64,000 bases of DNA from Corythucha ciliata (Eukaryota > Arthropoda > Insecta > Hemiptera > Tingidae), in the NCBI GenBank assembly GCA_038030265.1, contig CM075939.1, positions 34,081,253 through 34,145,252 of the forward strand, given 5' to 3'. Positions 37,001 to 44,100 of the stretch are shown here, in pieces. The position numbers and the translations under genes are program-made. A model generated the notes under the pieces. The model searched no databases. It was not told the origin of the DNA and saw only the letters and a program-made list of their open reading frames with translations. Position 1 is the stretch's first letter. Every line of letters begins with the position of its first letter.

Positions 37001-37655
37001 ACTCAAAAATTTCGATGTGGTGGAAGCACCGAGTGCTGCTATAGTTGGAACATTGTTCCAAAAAAGAAAGAATTAATATTTATTGTAAAACCCCTCCCAA
37101 GATAAAATTCTAGATCTGCCTGTGTTTTTATCCTTGGCGGGGTCTCTGAGCCCGATAAAGCGTTCAGTTCGCACAAAATGTGCCAAATTATTAAACATTT
37201 GCCGTTATTCCAGGTTCCCCGGCGAGCCACCACGCTACGGCCTGCCTCCCATGTACGGCGGAGGTTATCCACCACCTCCGATGCCCCCAGTCACCGTCGG
37301 TGGACCGCCGGCTCCTGGCCCACCCGGCGGTGGTTACTACTATCCTCCGCCTCCGCCCGGACCAGCGGCAACGGCTGCGGCCCCCGTTGGTCTCGACTAC
37401 GGGCCTGACGATGACGTTGTCGTCAGTGCCGGCCCCGGTGGTGGATCGACCGTGGGTGTCGGTGGACCGAATACAGTGCAGCCCGTTGTCGTTGCCCCAG
37501 ATGACATCCCACCTGGAGCTGGAGGACCACCACCGCCGTCCGCCGAGCCAGTCGTCACTAACTTGACGACGGCGACATCCTCTTCTTCAGAATTTGGCGG
37601 GCTCGTCTCTTATTTTTCGTCCCAACGCGAAGAGGACACTGAGCTTGATACGTAG
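13071..37655 (+). CDS. Rsf1: Remodeling and spacing factor 1 (Rsf-1), PHD-finger chromatin protein
   Basis: Rsf-1 partners the ISWI ATPase in nucleosome assembly and spacing. 26 exons: 13071-13452, 20501-20685, 20750-20946, 21010-21844, 21903-22611, 22668-22769, 22839-22901, 22977-23194, 23255-23311, 23383-23510, 26465-26634, 26708-26836, 26897-26973, 27040-27178, 27237-27520, 27589-27714, 27771-28137, 28193-28307, 28373-28517, 28589-28690, 28752-28932, 29340-29428, 29492-29539, 29687-29854, 29925-30388, 37214-37655. All are GT-AG and phase-compatible, totalling 5922 nt or 1973 residues. Order of parts: acidic N-terminus; DDT/WHIM-like region (about 94-260) matching human RSF1; very acidic 270-400; Lys/Glu-rich linkers; PHD finger 1038-1082; [14 protein letters not shown]; the SYRFNEYDE block (about 1210); alternating acidic and basic tails; and a Pro/Gly-rich end with [15 protein letters not shown]. 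Upstream in-frame TAG supports the start. Confidence 0.95.
13453..14332. other. Rsf1 intron 1, 5' part, no recognised feature
   Basis: No exon or clear mobile element was seen. The open frames here are short, lack splice context and show no family resemblance. Confidence 0.35.
14333..14504. mobile_element. Hairpin MITE with TAAAGC ends
   Basis: Left TAAAGCCCTGTTCACACG and right ATACGCAGCTTTA are inverted over their outer bases. An internal hairpin is clear: GAGCCGCTCAAAACGTGCTC inverted as GAGCCTGTTTTGAGCGGCTC. The style (…TTCACACG near the end) resembles other Harbinger-like MITEs in this window. Confidence 0.55.
14546..14765. mobile_element. MITE family B (TATAGCCCGTCAAG), copy 1
   Basis: Inverted ends TATAGCCCGTCAAG and CTTGACGGGCTATA. 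The interior (CATGAACCCGAGGCCAG, TCGATTAGTTGCAACTTCTC, GATAAGTGTTATTATCAAGC) recurs in opposite orientation at 23904-24124. A TA-bounded end suggests a mariner-type MITE. Confidence 0.8.
14826..14966. mobile_element. Hairpin MITE family C (CATTTCCACCCGTCTTC), copy 1
   Basis: GTGGTTTCCATCCGCATAAA at the left pairs with the right end TTTTATGCAAATGGAAAACG. The central arms CATTTCCACCCGTCTTC and GAAGACGGGTGGAAATG are perfectly inverted around a short loop. Other copies are at 40246-40390, 44621-44763 and 44790-44925, with a half copy at 44932-44978. Confidence 0.85.
15049..15447 (+). pseudogene. LINE reverse-transcriptase C-terminal remnant (R1/Jockey-like)
   Basis: Two overlapping frames read [54 protein letters not shown], and then [10 protein letters not shown] with [20 protein letters not shown] and [13 protein letters not shown]. 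These match the thumb and post-RT region of arthropod non-LTR retrotransposons (EVKYLGVxLD…HI and QRLACLCITGAxRTTPTxALE). A frameshift and an internal deletion separate the blocks, so this is a dead 5'-truncated copy. Confidence 0.8.
15448..16300. other. Rsf1 intron 1, possible LINE 3' debris
   Basis: This follows the RT remnant, but no RNase H or further motif could be read. Nothing else was recognised. Confidence 0.3.
16300..18055. repeat. Diffuse degenerate array, GGCAATTTCGTGG dialect
   Basis: Irregular repeats of GGGCAATTTCGTGGTT / GGCCAATTTCATGGGT / ACCAATTTATTGGGATTG recur along this part of Rsf1 intron 1. They are much decayed and related in wording to the sharper arrays at 26040-26345 and 48230-48800. 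Confidence 0.45.
18430..18555. mobile_element. Short TIR MITE
   Basis: GGGCCATATTCAGAAAAC at the left is inverted as TTTCTGAATACGGCCC at the right, 126 bp in all. The inner arms share CTCCTTTA-type words. Confidence 0.65.
18790..18960. repeat. 30-nt array, TCTCAATTTTAGCCGCGAA dialect (short)
   Basis: A few units such as GCGCTTTTTCTAAATTTTA, GCGCTTTTTCTCAATACTGA and GTGCTTTTTCAATTTTAGCC, spaced about 30 nt. Same dialect as 4820-6020. Confidence 0.6.
18961..19640. mobile_element. Two abutting TACAGGGTG-ended elements
   Basis: ACACCCTGTA and TACAGGGTGATTCAGGAGG meet head to head at about 19020-19035. This is the junction expected when one element of this arthropod family inserts at the TA end of another. 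Sequence to about 19640 fits the right-hand copy, with no readable transposase. Limits are approximate. Confidence 0.5.
20181..20398. mobile_element. MITE with AATACAGACTA ends, copy 1
   Basis: AATACAGACTA at the left is inverted as TAGTCTGTATT at the right. CCAACATAGG, TTCACATTGCT and CACGTCACGTCC inside recur in a second copy at about 50571-50698. It lies about 100 bp upstream of Rsf1 exon 2. Confidence 0.7.
23904..24124. mobile_element. MITE family B, copy 2
   Basis: Inverted relative to the copy at 14546. Ends TATAACCCGTCAAG and CTTGACGGGCTATA. Sits in Rsf1 intron 10. Confidence 0.8.
24240..24780. repeat. 30-nt array, ATTCGTCCCCTGAAAATAG dialect
   Basis: ATTCGTCCCCTGAA starts at 24263, 24293 and 24321, followed by ATTTGTGCTC at 24351, so spacing is 30, 28 and 30 nt. 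Further decayed units with AAAATGGCTAAAACT and CGCCC words continue to about 24780. Same dialect as 38930-40230. Confidence 0.8.
24900..25580. repeat. 30-nt array, TCTCAATTTTAGCCGCGAA dialect
   Basis: Units such as CTCAATTTTAGCCGCAAACG, ACTCAATTTTAGCCATGAAA and TCTCAATTTTAGCCGCATG repeat across Rsf1 intron 10. They are preceded by a GT/poly-G tract at 24850-24870. Same dialect as 4820-6020. Confidence 0.7.
25964..25995. repeat. (AATAG)n microsatellite
   Basis: Five consecutive AATAG-type units, the last decaying to AATTG. Confidence 0.85.
26040..26345. repeat. 30-nt array, AAAAAGCCAATTTCGCGGG dialect
   Basis: Units such as AAAAAGTCAATTTCGTGGAT, AAAAAGCCAATTTCGCCGGA and AAAAATTCAATTTCACGGGG followed by TTGACTCT recur at about 30 nt, ending near 26345, just 120 bp before Rsf1 exon 11. 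Confidence 0.75.
26708..26973 (+). other. Rsf1: Rsf1 exons 12-13: PHD zinc finger
   Basis: Exons 12 and 13 split one PHD finger. The Cys4-His-Cys3 ligands are C1038, C1041, C1053, C1056, H1061, C1064, C1079 and C1082, all present. [20 protein letters not shown] is nearly identical in pattern to human RSF1 GYHTACLRPPLMIIPDGEWF. PHD fingers of this class read histone H3 tails. Acidic residues precede the finger. Confidence 0.95.
28965..29301. mobile_element. Foldback element with 15-bp target duplication in Rsf1 intron 21
   Basis: Arms of about 115 bp (28965-29080 and 29147-29261) are nearly perfect inverted repeats. The whole insert is flanked by the direct repeat TTTTATTAATTTGTT at 28950-28964 and 29302-29316. 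Removing insert and one repeat leaves an intron of about 55 bp, like its neighbours. A 40-nt unpaired tail lies between the right arm and the right duplication. Confidence 0.85.
30389..32540. other. Rsf1 intron 25, 5' part, no recognised feature
   Basis: AT-rich with scattered decayed repeats. No exon, TIR pair or long array could be supported. Confidence 0.3.
32545..32580. repeat. (TAA)n microsatellite
   Basis: About ten consecutive TAA/ATA units inside Rsf1 intron 25. Confidence 0.9.
33261..33477. mobile_element. PIF/Harbinger-like MITE with TTA target duplication
   Basis: Ends AGCGCCCCATACACT and AGTGTATGGGGCGCT are inverted and flanked by TTA at 33258-33260 and 33478-33480. 217 bp with no coding content. 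The interior contains short inverted words around CTGCAGG. The TIR shares CCATACAC with the element at 10956. Confidence 0.8.
33838..33913. repeat. Perfect-looking hairpin with GTCACCTAC/GTAGGTGAC arms
   Basis: CCCGTCACCTACCGGTGACA with TTGGGCGTT is inverted as AACGCCCAATGTCACC with TGTAGGTGACGGG around a short loop. The related palindrome GTAACCTACAGGTKAC recurs at about 34767 and 35113, flanking the piggyBac-like remnant. Confidence 0.7.
34259..34573 (-). pseudogene. piggyBac-like transposase C-terminal remnant
   Basis: The - strand reads [20 protein letters not shown], then [20 protein letters not shown], and after a frame change [20 protein letters not shown] with IHCWFAI. This order (FRR..VV..Y, basic linker with S-x-V-P, then a Cys-rich CxxC…CxxC…HCW end) is that of the C-terminus of piggyBac-type transposases. 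The stop is at 34259-34261. The frameshift and missing N-terminus make it inactive. Confidence 0.6.
34612..34725. repeat. Dispersed repeat, copy 2 (pair with 7051-7165)
   Basis: Same order and orientation of words as the first copy (TTCTAGAGGTTCTGAAACAT, CATGTTTGC-like block, GAAATGCACT). It directly precedes the piggyBac-like remnant on the transposase strand, so it may be part of that element. Confidence 0.75.
35141..35530. mobile_element. Long foldback element, GGGGGAGTTG ends
   Basis: Arms of about 150 bp, 35141-35288 and 35371-35530, are near-perfect inverted repeats (AATTCCGCACAACCGTACGA inverted as TCGTACGGTTGTGCGGAATT). The right end reads CAACTCCCCCTTAA. A solo end with the same word is at about 4777-4793 (TACAACTCCCCCTTAA). 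TTAA at the border hints at a piggyBac-type target, but the left flank reads TCAA. Confidence 0.75.
35531..37213. other. Rsf1 intron 25, 3' part
   Basis: Mostly unrecognised. It contains a 20-nt poly-T run near 36325-36348 (possible tail of a reverse-strand retroelement), a short decayed 30-nt-type array at about 36690-36870 (AAAACTGGCGATTTT, CAATTCGCCCCTTCAAACTG), and a poly-C tract at about 36882-36893. Confidence 0.4.
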
Positions 37656-37734
37656 CCTTCGTCCTTCGAACACCCCGTGTAAATCATTTTATTTCTGTAA
37701 TTAGGTATCAAAGAACTGAATTTTTTATTTTATA

Positions 37735-37740
37735 ATTAAA
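37735..37740 (+). terminator. Possible Rsf1 poly(A) signal ATTAAA
   Basis: ATTAAA lies 80 nt after the Rsf1 stop. A canonical AATAAA at about 38113-38118 is an alternative that would overlap the AMT 3'UTR. Confidence 0.4.
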
Positions 37741-38073
37741 TTATTAATTTAAAACTCCCCTCCCCTTTCTTCTACTTTCGTGCAATTGTATCTTTCTTCC
37801 TCCTCTCACATGCGTTTATTCCATTATTGTAAAAGCCAAATATATGTTTATTTTTTATTAATTTTATGATTGATTCTTGTAAATATATGTATGTATAATA
37901 GTGATTTATTTAAAGAGAGTGTATGTATTTGTATGAACATAATAGTTATGTATTCACACGCATGTGAGGTACATCTCACTCATTTTGTTACGCATTCCTA
38001 TGAATGATGGATTACTCGCATCACAAAAAACTGTAGTGCCGAGAAAAAAAAAACAAGTTGGTGATCACGTAAT

Positions 38074-38079
38074 TTTATT
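38074..38079 (-). terminator. AMT poly(A) signal AATAAA
   Basis: AATAAA on the - strand lies about 80 nt downstream of the AMT stop codon. Confidence 0.6.
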
Positions 38080-38157
38080 TGATAAGAATCATCAAAAAAT
38101 TGTTGGTGCGTTAAATAAATATAACAAATTTATACTGTAAAATAGTTGATCGGTTGA

Positions 38158-41100
38158 TTACTTGCTATTCCGGTAGTATTGATTAGGGACGAATGGCATT
38201 TTAACCACACGAACGGGTACTTCGATCGACCGAACTTTTGCCACCAACTGAGTACCCACTGTCGCCAAGGAGGTTTTGACGTAACCCATGGCGACGCTCG
38301 CCTTTGATCCCAAGGAGGGGGCTGGACTGCCCGACGTTACGACGCCAACTGGCTCTCCGTCCGCTAGAAGAGGAGTTCCGTGGCGCGGTACTGGGCCGCC
38401 AGTGGACCCTTCGGTAAGGAGGCCGACTCGCTTTCTCGTCGGTCCTGTTGTTATTTCATTTTGAACAAGGCGTGCTCCTGGATAGTCTTGCAGATCTCGT
38501 CTTCGTTTTCCTATAGATGCGAATATTTTGCAACGTAAGAGATTTATCAATTCTATCAGGATAAAACGTTTACCTACTGCCCACATGAGACCGGCCGCAG
38601 CGGGTGACGTGGTTTTATCGATGTCGTTGCCGTACAGGCAAAGGCCGGCTTCGAGACGCAATGTGTCTCTCGCTCCCAGGCCGGCCATTTTGACTTGCGG
38701 CGCTTTCAGAATGTTACGGGCGAGCTCGATGGCGATTTCGGAAGGGATCGAAATTTCGAAGCCGTCTTCGCCTGTGTAGCCACAGCGACCAACGTGAACC
38801 TGCAATATGGTAAATTTAGTTTGTTCAACCTAATCACCCTGCCTCTACCTCACTTCTAAACGATTGAGGAAGTGTGTTTAAACCCCTAATCTCAGCAGTT
38901 CGTTAACTGGTTATTTTGGAAAAATGTGGCTTAGAAGCGAAATCTGCTCGTAGGGGATACTCAGTTTTAGCGATAATTCAGGCTTCAGTTTGGTTTTTGC
39001 GATTATTCAGCCTACGAATGCGAAGACGGTTCGATTCAGAGACTAAATTGACAGTTTTCGAATCAAATTTTGAGAGTCAAAAATGACCTTTTTTCGTGGT
39101 GGATCTCTGCACACGAATTGGCAGTCAAAGAACAGAACGTTCGGTTTCCAAGGCTAGCTTGGAGGAATGAATATACTGGAGATGCTCCCACCCTCCGCCA
39201 TTCTGGCGGGCAAAACTGACGATTTGCTCCTTGCAAAGGGCTGAACTGACTAGGTATATTTTGAGCCCTTAAAATTACCACACTGGAAATTCCCACTCTA
39301 AAAATAGCCAAACAGACTTCAAGTGCCCTGAAAAAAAGCTGACGATTCTTGTTGCCCTAAAAATGGCTAAATCAACCATTCGCGCGTTATAAAAACGGCA
39401 AAACTGGCAAATCGCGCGCCTTTTACGCCCTTGGCTTCACGGACCGTATTCGCGTCCGAAAAACGGCTAAAATGACTTTTCGTGACGTAAAAATGCCTAA
39501 ACAGATGATACCTGCTCCGAAGAGTGCCAAATCGACCATTCGCGTGTGCAAAGAATAGCCAAACTGGCCATTCGCGCATTTGGCTTGACATGACTTCATA
39601 TATCCCTAACTCCATACAGAATGGCAAAACTGGACGATTCGCGCTCTAAAAATGCCTGAGCAGGTGTCTCCTGCCCTGAAAACGGCCAAAACTGAGCATT
39701 CACGCGTAGAAAATGGCTATTCATTCATGCTAAACGGCAAAACAGACCATTCGGATCTGAAATGACATGGATTCTTGCTTTCTTGCCCTAAAAATATCGC
39801 CATGGCTAATATTCACTCCTTGTATAAATTACCTGACAATTTGCATCTTGGAAATGGTAGACTGACGATTCGCACCATACACATGGCGAAACTGACAATT
39901 TGCGTCTACAAAATGGTTAAATTAACAATTCGTGCCTTTGAGAATGGCGAAACTGCGAGATTCGCGCTCCAACTAAAAACTATTTTTCCGTAGAATCTTA
40001 ATGAAAAGACGGATTCGTGCGCTCTAAAAGAAAATATCACACATTGACTATTCATGTCCGCTAGCAATGACCATACTGACAGTTTACGCTATAAAAATTG
40101 CCAAACTGCGGCCATTCACAACGCTCAGGTAAATTGGTGAAACTGACTCATCTACATGCGGTCTATAAATGATTGAACTTACGATTCACGCTTGAACTTG
40201 AGCTAAAAATTGCTAAACGGACCATTTACTAACAGTTCAATTGACGTTCCCTCCCACAGAATATTTTGGCCAAATATTATTCACAATTAATTTCCACCCG
40301 TCTTCTCCATTAACATGATTATGCTTTAATTCAGAGAGGACGGGTGGAAATGAACTGCCCAAATGCAGAGTTTTGTGGAAACGGGATGTGCTATATTATA
40401 GTGAAGGTTGTAGAAAGACGGGGTAACGTTGGTGTGTGAAGGAAAAAAAGCCAAACACCCGTCGAGGTCCTCAATTATTTTATTACAGCCTACGTTTCAC
40501 TACGGTACTAGCATCCTCAGGGTCAGGGCTCAAAAGTCCGAAACTGTATTATCCGATGCTATATTTTAGTTAACGTCAAATAGTTGTCCAATGTTGTTGT
40601 TGTTGTTTTTGTTTTTTGTTTTCACTTTTCAGGCGTTCTTGGGTTTCCCTCATTTTTTCGATAGTTCAATGTTCAGAGATTGAGAGCTACATTGCCACAG
40701 AAACTGCGTGGTGTGGTGTCATGGCCCCCTCCTTGAGCCGACTTTCTGGATCCACGCCTGCCTGGTAACGCTTACCATACCAACGGTTACCATGGTAGCC
40801 ATTACCATTATAGCAACTACGGTTGCCATGGTAAACGGTTACCATAGCAATAGTGAGATTTTGAATGAATTAAAAACATGAACGTGTTTGATTACGTCCG
40901 AAGGTTGCAAGGGTAGGGAACAGATGATTGGTAGAATTTCAAAAAGACGTGAACGTTTTTCTTGTTTACGCCTTTCAAAATCTCCCTAATGGTTGCCATG
41001 GTTACGAGTTCCATACCAACGGTTGCCAAGGCGTAACTTTCACCGTAGCAGCGATTGCCATGGCAGCGGTTAAAACAGCAACAGTTGCAGTAGCTCCGTT

Positions 41101-44100
41101 CGTTTGTAGTCCGGCGTTGCACTAGCACCACTGAAAGTACTAACCTTTTACCATTTTTCCACTGTTATTCCACATGATAACCCGTGAGGTAACAAAATCT
41201 CGTGCTGCTCGGAGTAGTCCGGGACTGAAAAACGAACGGAGGTTATATATAACAACACGGCGGCAAGTATAACCATTATTAATACGGCAACAGTCACCAT
41301 GTGGGAACTGTTGATGTGGTGACTGTATAATGGTTACGGGTAATTTAGTAATGGTGGCCATGGTAACGATTACAACAGACCACAGCAACATCAAGAACAG
41401 TTATTTTTACCTCAGCTATGGTTACTGTTACCTCAGCTATGGTTGCCACAGCAGTGGTTACCATAGTAACTGCTGTTGTCATGGTATGGATACACTGCGT
41501 ACATGGGTCTTTTCAACGAGTGTAAGCAGCTTCGACATTTGCCACCAGGCTTGAAGAGCAGCCGCGTAGCCCTCCTACGTAAAGTAATAATGCACTATAA
41601 AACACGAGTACTGCAACAAGCAAATCAGCGCCATACTTGGAGAACCTATAGTTAGTTACACACAGGTACTGACAATACCCGCCATATGTGGTCCTTTAGA
41701 GAGCGAAGGGCTTGTGATTGGCTGGTGAGCGTAACCTACATGACCGGAGCAGCAAATGAGAGATATCAAATCTATTTCCCTATGTGGAGGGGGGGACCAA
41801 ACATGGCGGACTGTCAGTACTCGTAGGAACTTATAGAGCCTTACCATACTAGAGAACCTTAAAAACACAGGTACTGCAACACGGATTTCAGCGCCATATT
41901 TGGTCCCTCAGTCGTTAGGGTAAACACAATATCATGAATGAAAAAATTGTCTTCGTAACAGCAAACATGCAGCAAACAAACGCGGAATGCGGTCGAAATA
42001 AATAAAAATACTTACTTGTCAATGAGATCAAGTGATAATTATAATCATAAGAGGGACCAAGTATGGCGCCGATTTGCGTGTTGCAATACTCGTGTTTTAT
42101 ATGTATTGCCTTACCTAAAGCAGGGAGGGACCCCCCCCCCCGGGCCCCTCCTTCATAAGCCCCGTCTTCATTGGTGACGTGGAGGCTAAATCACCGCCAC
42201 CAGTTTTGAAGCATCCCTCGACGAAACGCCGCACCCAGACCATCGACAGCAGGCTCTGCCCGTCGCACGATCCTCGCCATTTTCTTCGATGATCGAGGAG
42301 CGTTCGATACTGCCTGGTGGCCGGCTGTTCTAGCCACCCTAAGGTCACTCGCTGTCTTTCCTCCTACATAAATATATGGCCTCCTACAGCCAGCTACTTC
42401 GACTGACTGACGTACGGCCTATACACCCGTGAAGGACTTGTTCCGTATGAATGGCTACAAACCTTTCACGGTGCTCGTTTCCCCTATCGGGCGTGTCCCC
42501 CGGGTTGCCGACGGAGGACCCCACCATCGGGCCGGCCCCTAAGCCTGATACGGTGTGACGGTGGGTTGGGTCGGAATAAGGCGCACCATGCCCTGGGGAG
42601 TCCGTTATCGGATACACCCATTATACTATTATGGACACGAGGGCCGAATACGAACCCGTATAGACAAACAACGGGTTAAGGGCTGTCCTGAGTCCGGGAC
42701 AGAAGGGGGCGGCGCGGCGTCTCCTATACCTCCTCCAGCTATTCCATCCCCCCTTCAAGCAAGGTGTTTGGTGCGGACTTAACGTCTGCATGGCACAGGG
42801 GGCAATAAGGTGGGGTTTAAACGGATCCCCAGGGCACCGGCCGATCCCCTGGTGTAATAGGCTTCGGCGCTTTCGGCTCAGCCAGCAGGTGGGACATATT
42901 CCGGGGGCTCTGCCGGCGGTGGACATATTTAACCCTGGCTTCTGGCTGGACCTTGAAGGGATCACCCAGAAGTTGATATGAAGAACTCGGAGAGGGCCCA
43001 GAGAACCTTCCGTGAACGCCGCAGTCACCGGCCGCTCCGTCAATAGACACCAGCAAGGTCAAACAGGACATTGATGGGACCAAGGACGTACTTGAGGATG
43101 GCAGTTCTATGAGGAGCGTACCCGCCGAGGGGAGTTTTAAAAAATATACTAGCAGTTCTAAAGAACACATCTCAATGCAGGGGCTCATTTCTTCGAGTGC
43201 GCGCTAGCTCGTCATCTTTGGCACTCACGTGCTCGAGGGTCCCAGTTAGTGATTCACGCTTATCGCTGCTAGGAAGCGACGACCCCTAACCTTATTAAAA
43301 GGAGAGTGCTATCTTGAAAGGATCAGCATTTTCGGGCTTCACACGCATGATAATGTTTCGGACAGCGAGACTCAAGCTGAGGAGGCCTCCTCAACCTCAC
43401 ACGGTGAGAGGGACTCAAGACTAGATCAACCGATCCAAGAGCGGCACAATAATCCACTGAGGACGCCGTGCCTGGGGCGTGGCACACGTCCCTGCGCTTG
43501 GATAGTGGATGATTAAAAAATAATAATAAAAACTATCTATTCAGGTTCGGTCCATCCTCAGCGTCACGTCTGGATGCCCCAGGGTTCTACCGCTGCCCCA
43601 TTATTTTGAGATTCCTCAAGAATTTCCTGCACCTCTGTTCATCACCACTGTTAAAGACCTCGGCGTGTGACTCTCCCTAACAGAACAGGCCGGTCCTCAC
43701 TTGAACGGGTTACGTACACAGCTGCAGCCAATCTCGTAGAAATTCCACGGAATTGCAGGTCACCAATGCCGTTGTTTCAGTCGCCGCAGCCGTGTGGTGT
43801 ACTACGACGACAGCATTTTTTGGCTTATGGTTATAGTTACGGTGCCTCTATCTGGGGGCCTACTCCGAGTTGTTGGGTCACGAAATTCAGTTTTTCGCAA
43901 GCTAAATCCCGTGAAATTGTACTTTTAGTGATCCAGGACCGTGAAAATGGTTTTTTGGTGAGCTGCAAACCCCCCGAAAATTCTCGTTTTATTGAGCAGA
44001 AAATGGTTCTGTAGTGAGCCCCATCCTCGGAAATGTTTTTTTTTTTATTTATATTTATTTATTTGTGTATGTGTGTGTGTGTGTGTCGCAATCCGCAATA

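Larger units (their letters stand above)
29925..37655 (+). other. Rsf1: Rsf1 exons 25-26: Pro/Gly-rich C-terminus
   Basis: Exon 25 (29925-30388) encodes a short conserved-looking start ([17 protein letters not shown]) and then dense Pro/Gly/His sequence. Exon 26 (37214-37655) continues with [20 protein letters not shown], acidic and Gly-rich pieces, and ends [20 protein letters not shown]. The phase-2 junction rebuilds an Arg codon. The human protein lacks this Pro-rich region, so it looks lineage-specific. The intron is 6.8 kb. Confidence 0.85.

Noticed and set aside
42621..43188. Overlapping minus-strand frames of 123-140 codons
   Set aside because: They lie over a region with + strand LINE fragments and show no family motif.
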